Below, piece after piece: positions 61,176-64,000 of a stretch of DNA of 64,000 nt (position 1 is its first letter; each line of letters starts with the position of its first letter). Origin of the DNA: CAWVSB01 sp036960375 (GTDB lineage Bacteria > Pseudomonadota > Gammaproteobacteria > Pseudomonadales > CAWVSB01); the NCBI GenBank assembly GCA_036960375.1, contig JBALVY010000001.1:310001-374000 (forward strand), in the 5' to 3' direction. The notes under the pieces were generated by a model that was not told where the DNA came from, searched no databases, and saw only the letters and a program-made list of their open reading frames with translations. Position numbers and translations under genes: made by a program.

Positions 61176-61193
61176 CCGTAGTGGCCACTACGG
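61176..61193. promoter_or_regulatory. Perfect 18-bp palindrome upstream of tkt
   Basis: CCGTAGTGGCCACTACGG is its own reverse complement with no spacer. It ends 55 bp before the tkt start. The GTAGT/ACTAC half-sites recall HexR-type sites (GTART/AYTAC), but the spacing differs by one base. The regulator is not assigned. Confidence 0.5.
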
Positions 61194-61248
61194 GACAATG
61201 GCGAATTATTAAAACCCCCCGACGTTTTACCCTTGAGGAGACAGGTCA

Positions 61249-63249
61249 ATGCCACAGCGCTCAGAGCTGGCGAATGCCATTCGCGCCCTAAGTATGGATG
61301 CAGTACAACAAGCCAAGTCCGGACATCCGGGAGCCCCTATGGGTATGGCAGACATCGCCGAAGTACTTTGGAATGACTTTATGAGTCATAACCCGGCTAA
61401 CCCCGAGTGGGCAAACCGTGACCGCTTTGTATTGTCCAATGGGCATGGCTCGATGCTGATTTATTCACTGTTGCACTTGACCGGCTACGATCTTCCTATC
61501 GAGGAATTGAAAAACTTCCGCCAGTTGCATTCAAAAACGGCGGGTCACCCAGAGTATGGTTACGCTCCCGGTGTTGAGACGACCACTGGGCCTTTGGGTC
61601 AGGGTATTACCAATGCCATTGGTATGGCCATAGCCGAAAAAACACTGGCCGGTCAATTCAACCAGCCAGGCCACGATGTGATCGATCACCACACCTACAC
61701 CTTTCTGGGTGATGGTTGCATGATGGAAGGGATTTCTCACGAGGCCTGCTCACTGGCGGGTACTCTGGGCCTGGGCAAGCTGATTGCCTTCTACGACGAT
61801 AACGGTATTTCAATTGACGGTGAAGTTGAAGGTTGGTTTACCGACGATACCCCCGCCCGATTTGAAGCCTATGGCTGGCAGGTTATTCGTAATATCGACG
61901 GCCACGATGCTGAAGAAATCAAAATAGCGATTGAAACCGCCCGTAGTGAATCCGAGCGCCCGACCCTGTTGTGTTGCAAAACAATTATCGGCAAGGGTTC
62001 GCCCAACAAGCAAGGTAAGGAAGATTGCCACGGCGCACCACTAGGTGATGATGAAATTGCCCTGGTAAGAGAGACCATCGGCTGGCCGCATGCACCGTTT
62101 GTTATTCCTGCGGATATTGCTCAGCAGTGGAATGCACGTGATGCAGGAGCCATTAGCGAGAATACCTGGGATCAGGCCTTTGCTGCCTACGCCGGAGATC
62201 ATCCTGCTTTGGCGGCTGAACTACAGCGCCGCCTTAAAGGTGAATTGCCAGAAAGTTTTTCTGCTGATGCTCAAGCCTACATTGAAGCCTGCCAGGCCAA
62301 AGGCGAATCGATTGCCAGCCGCAAGGCGAGCCAGAACAGCCTCAATGCTTTTGGACCACTATTGCCCGAGTTTCTAGGCGGATCGGCCGATCTTGCCGGT
62401 TCCAATCTCACTATATGGAGCGGCTGCGACACAGTAACTGCAGCGAATCCGGGCGGAAATTATATTAACTACGGTGTACGCGAGTTCGCCATGTCCGCCA
62501 TTATGAACGGTATTGCATTGCATGGCGGCTTTGTACCTTACGGCGCAACCTTCCTGATGTTTATGGAATACGCCCGTAATGCGGTGCGCATGGCCGCATT
62601 AATGAAGCAACGTGTGCTATTTGTTTATACCCATGATTCTATTGGACTGGGTGAAGACGGCCCGACTCACCAGCCGATAGAGCAAATTGCCAATTTGCGC
62701 AGTACACCGAATATGTCGACCTGGCGCCCCTGTGACACGGTAGAGTCGGCTGTTGCCTGGAAATCAGCTATCGAGAAAACAGACGGGCCCAGCGCATTGA
62801 TATTCTCACGCCAGAGTTTGCCACATCAGGCTCGTGATGCGCAGCAGTTGGCTGATGTGACCCGCGGAGCCTATGTACTGGTCGATTGTGACGGCCCGGC
62901 TGAGGCCATCATTATCGCTACCGGCTCTGAAGTGGGCCTGGCTGTAGATGCACAGGCTCAATTGGCTGCCGCTGGCCGCAAGGTGCGGGTGGTTTCTATG
63001 CCATGTACCGAATTGTTTGATGCGCAGAACGCGAGCTACCGCGAGTCGGTACTGCCTTCCAGCGTTCGTGCCAGGGTGGCTGTCGAAGCGGCTCACCAGG
63101 ATTTCTGGTTCAAGTATGTTGGTCTGGATGGCGCCGTTATTGGCATGAAAACCTTCGGTGAATCAGCGCCAGCAGGAGAGTTGTTCAAGATGTTCGGCTT
63201 TACTACAGACAACGTAGTGGCAACCGTTACTGGGTTATTGGCAGGTTAG
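61249..63249 (+). CDS. tkt: Transketolase
   Basis: A 666-aa thiamine-diphosphate enzyme of the pentose phosphate pathway. SGHPGAPMGMADIAEVLW, the ThDP motif LGDGCMMEGISHEA through FYDDNGISIDG, THDSIGLGEDGPTHQPIEQI and a C-terminal domain are all present and of normal length. The start follows GAGGAGACAGGTCA. The stop overlaps the epd start by one base. Confidence 0.97.
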   Translation: MPQRSELANAIRALSMDAVQQAKSGHPGAPMGMADIAEVLWNDFMSHNPANPEWANRDRFVLSNGHGSMLIYSLLHLTGYDLPIEELKNFRQLHSKTAGHPEYGYAPGVETTTGPLGQGITNAIGMAIAEKTLAGQFNQPGHDVIDHHTYTFLGDGCMMEGISHEACSLAGTLGLGKLIAFYDDNGISIDGEVEGWFTDDTPARFEAYGWQVIRNIDGHDAEEIKIAIETARSESERPTLLCCKTIIGKGSPNKQGKEDCHGAPLGDDEIALVRETIGWPHAPFVIPADIAQQWNARDAGAISENTWDQAFAAYAGDHPALAAELQRRLKGELPESFSADAQAYIEACQAKGESIASRKASQNSLNAFGPLLPEFLGGSADLAGSNLTIWSGCDTVTAANPGGNYINYGVREFAMSAIMNGIALHGGFVPYGATFLMFMEYARNAVRMAALMKQRVLFVYTHDSIGLGEDGPTHQPIEQIANLRSTPNMSTWRPCDTVESAVAWKSAIEKTDGPSALIFSRQSLPHQARDAQQLADVTRGAYVLVDCDGPAEAIIIATGSEVGLAVDAQAQLAAAGRKVRVVSMPCTELFDAQNASYRESVLPSSVRARVAVEAAHQDFWFKYVGLDGAVIGMKTFGESAPAGELFKMFGFTTDNVVATVTGLLAG

Positions 63250-64000
63250 TGAAACCGCTTAGGCTGGCAATTAATGGTTATGGTCGGATCGGGCGTACGG
63301 TATTACGTGCTTTGTTGGAGTCCGACTATCGCCATTCCATACAGCTGGTGGCCATTAATGAACTGGCCGACTGCAAGACCATTGCGCATTTAACTAAATA
63401 CGATTCGACACATGGCCGATTGGCCGGGGACATTGAAGCCGATAACGATACGCTGACATTAAACGGCCAGAAAATTTGTGTATTACATGAAAAAGAGGTC
63501 GGTAAATTACCCTGGGCCGAGCTGAATATTGATGTTGTGCTTGAGTGCACTGGAACTTTTTCTGACCGCCTGACGGCAGAGAAACATATTGTCCAAGGCG
63601 CCGGCAGAGTGGTTTTTTCACAGCCAGCGCAGGCTGACGTTGATGCCACCATTGTGTGGGGTGTCAATCAGCAGGTTCTGACTCAGGAAAACAAAATTAT
63701 CTCGGTAGGCTCGTGTACCACCAACGCCATAGTGCCTGTTATTAAGGTATTGCATGAGGCCTTTGGTGTGGTTAGTGGGGTGATGACCACTATCCATTCG
63801 GCCATGAACGACCAGCCGGTGATTGATGCCTATCACCATACGGACCTGCGAAAAACTCGCAGTGCGATACAGTCGATTATTCCGGTTGATACGGGCTTGG
63901 CAAAAGGTATTGGCAGGATCTTACCCGAGATGGCTGGACGTTTTGAGGCGCAGGCTATGCGTGTACCCACAGTGAATGTCTCAGCGATTGATCTTTCAGC
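63249..64000 (+). CDS. epd: Erythrose-4-phosphate dehydrogenase (partial, cut by window edge)
   Basis: The first 250 codons of a GAPDH-fold enzyme. The GTG start overlaps the tkt stop (TAGTG). AINGYGRIGRTVLRALL is the NAD site, and SCTTNAIVP carries the catalytic Cys. MNDQPVIDAYHHTDLRKTRS and AMRVPTVNVSAIDLS match Epd rather than glycolytic GapA. It makes 4-phosphoerythronate for PLP synthesis. A GapA-like activity cannot be fully excluded. Confidence 0.88.
   Translation, partial: MKPLRLAINGYGRIGRTVLRALLESDYRHSIQLVAINELADCKTIAHLTKYDSTHGRLAGDIEADNDTLTLNGQKICVLHEKEVGKLPWAELNIDVVLECTGTFSDRLTAEKHIVQGAGRVVFSQPAQADVDATIVWGVNQQVLTQENKIISVGSCTTNAIVPVIKVLHEAFGVVSGVMTTIHSAMNDQPVIDAYHHTDLRKTRSAIQSIIPVDTGLAKGIGRILPEMAGRFEAQAMRVPTVNVSAIDLS

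Overview
The window reads as a chromosome segment from a marine-type gammaproteobacterium of the Pseudomonadales/Cellvibrionales lineage. The evidence is gene order: several blocks follow the Pseudomonas aeruginosa arrangement as I remember it (crc-pyrE; hemW-rdgB-metW-metX-yggT-proC-yggS-pilT-pilU; ruvX-yqgE-tonB-gshB-pilGHIJK-chpABC; metK-sahR-tkt-epd). Composition looks close to 50% GC. The genus assignment is inference. No rRNA, tRNA, CRISPR array, integrase or transposase was seen. Coding density is high and almost all genes are recognisable.

Layout. 1-7.3 kb: Crc-like protein (partial), pyrE, a DUF4124 secreted protein, slmA, argB, a membrane-anchored AlgC fusion and coaBC, with no dut where it is often found. 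7.4-14.4 kb: radC, rpmB-rpmG, mutM, coaD, rsmD, ftsY-ftsE-ftsX and rpoH. A near-perfect CIRCE operator sits on the rpoH promoter. 14.6-25.4 kb: an accessory catabolic cluster with a TetR regulator, a TonB-dependent receptor, a 933-residue fusion of alpha/beta hydrolase, cytochrome c and PQQ beta-propeller dehydrogenase, an acetoacetate-decarboxylase-family enzyme, a divergent 3-hydroxyacyl-CoA dehydrogenase, an SDR and a GPH-family symporter. It is followed by a long imperfect hairpin (MITE-like). 25.7-34.5 kb: DUF423 protein and trmB, then a long minus-strand run from yggS to hemW with metY at its tail. 34.6-53.3 kb: pilT-pilU, ruvX-yqgE-tonB-gshB, and the complete Pil-Chp chemosensory system, including a 2384-residue ChpA with an internal repeat array and a PilJ with a long acidic tail. 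53.3-64 kb: the S-adenosylmethionine cycle (metK-ahcY-metF-rsmE, divergent from an adenosine-kinase-like gene), a DUF3422 protein, a SahR-type regulator, tkt and the start of epd.

How the genes work together. MetX/MetW/MetY supply methionine by acylation and direct sulfhydrylation of homoserine. MetF, MetK, AhcY and the adenosine kinase run the methyl cycle. Two matching dyads, one between metK and the kinase and one in front of sahR, suggest SahR control. PilT/PilU retract type IV pili, and PilG-ChpC form the signalling array that controls them. The accessory cluster reads as uptake, hydrolysis, periplasmic quinoprotein oxidation and cytoplasmic beta-oxidation-like processing of an unidentified ester or alcohol. 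The fused hydrolase-cytochrome-quinoprotein is my best candidate for something undescribed.
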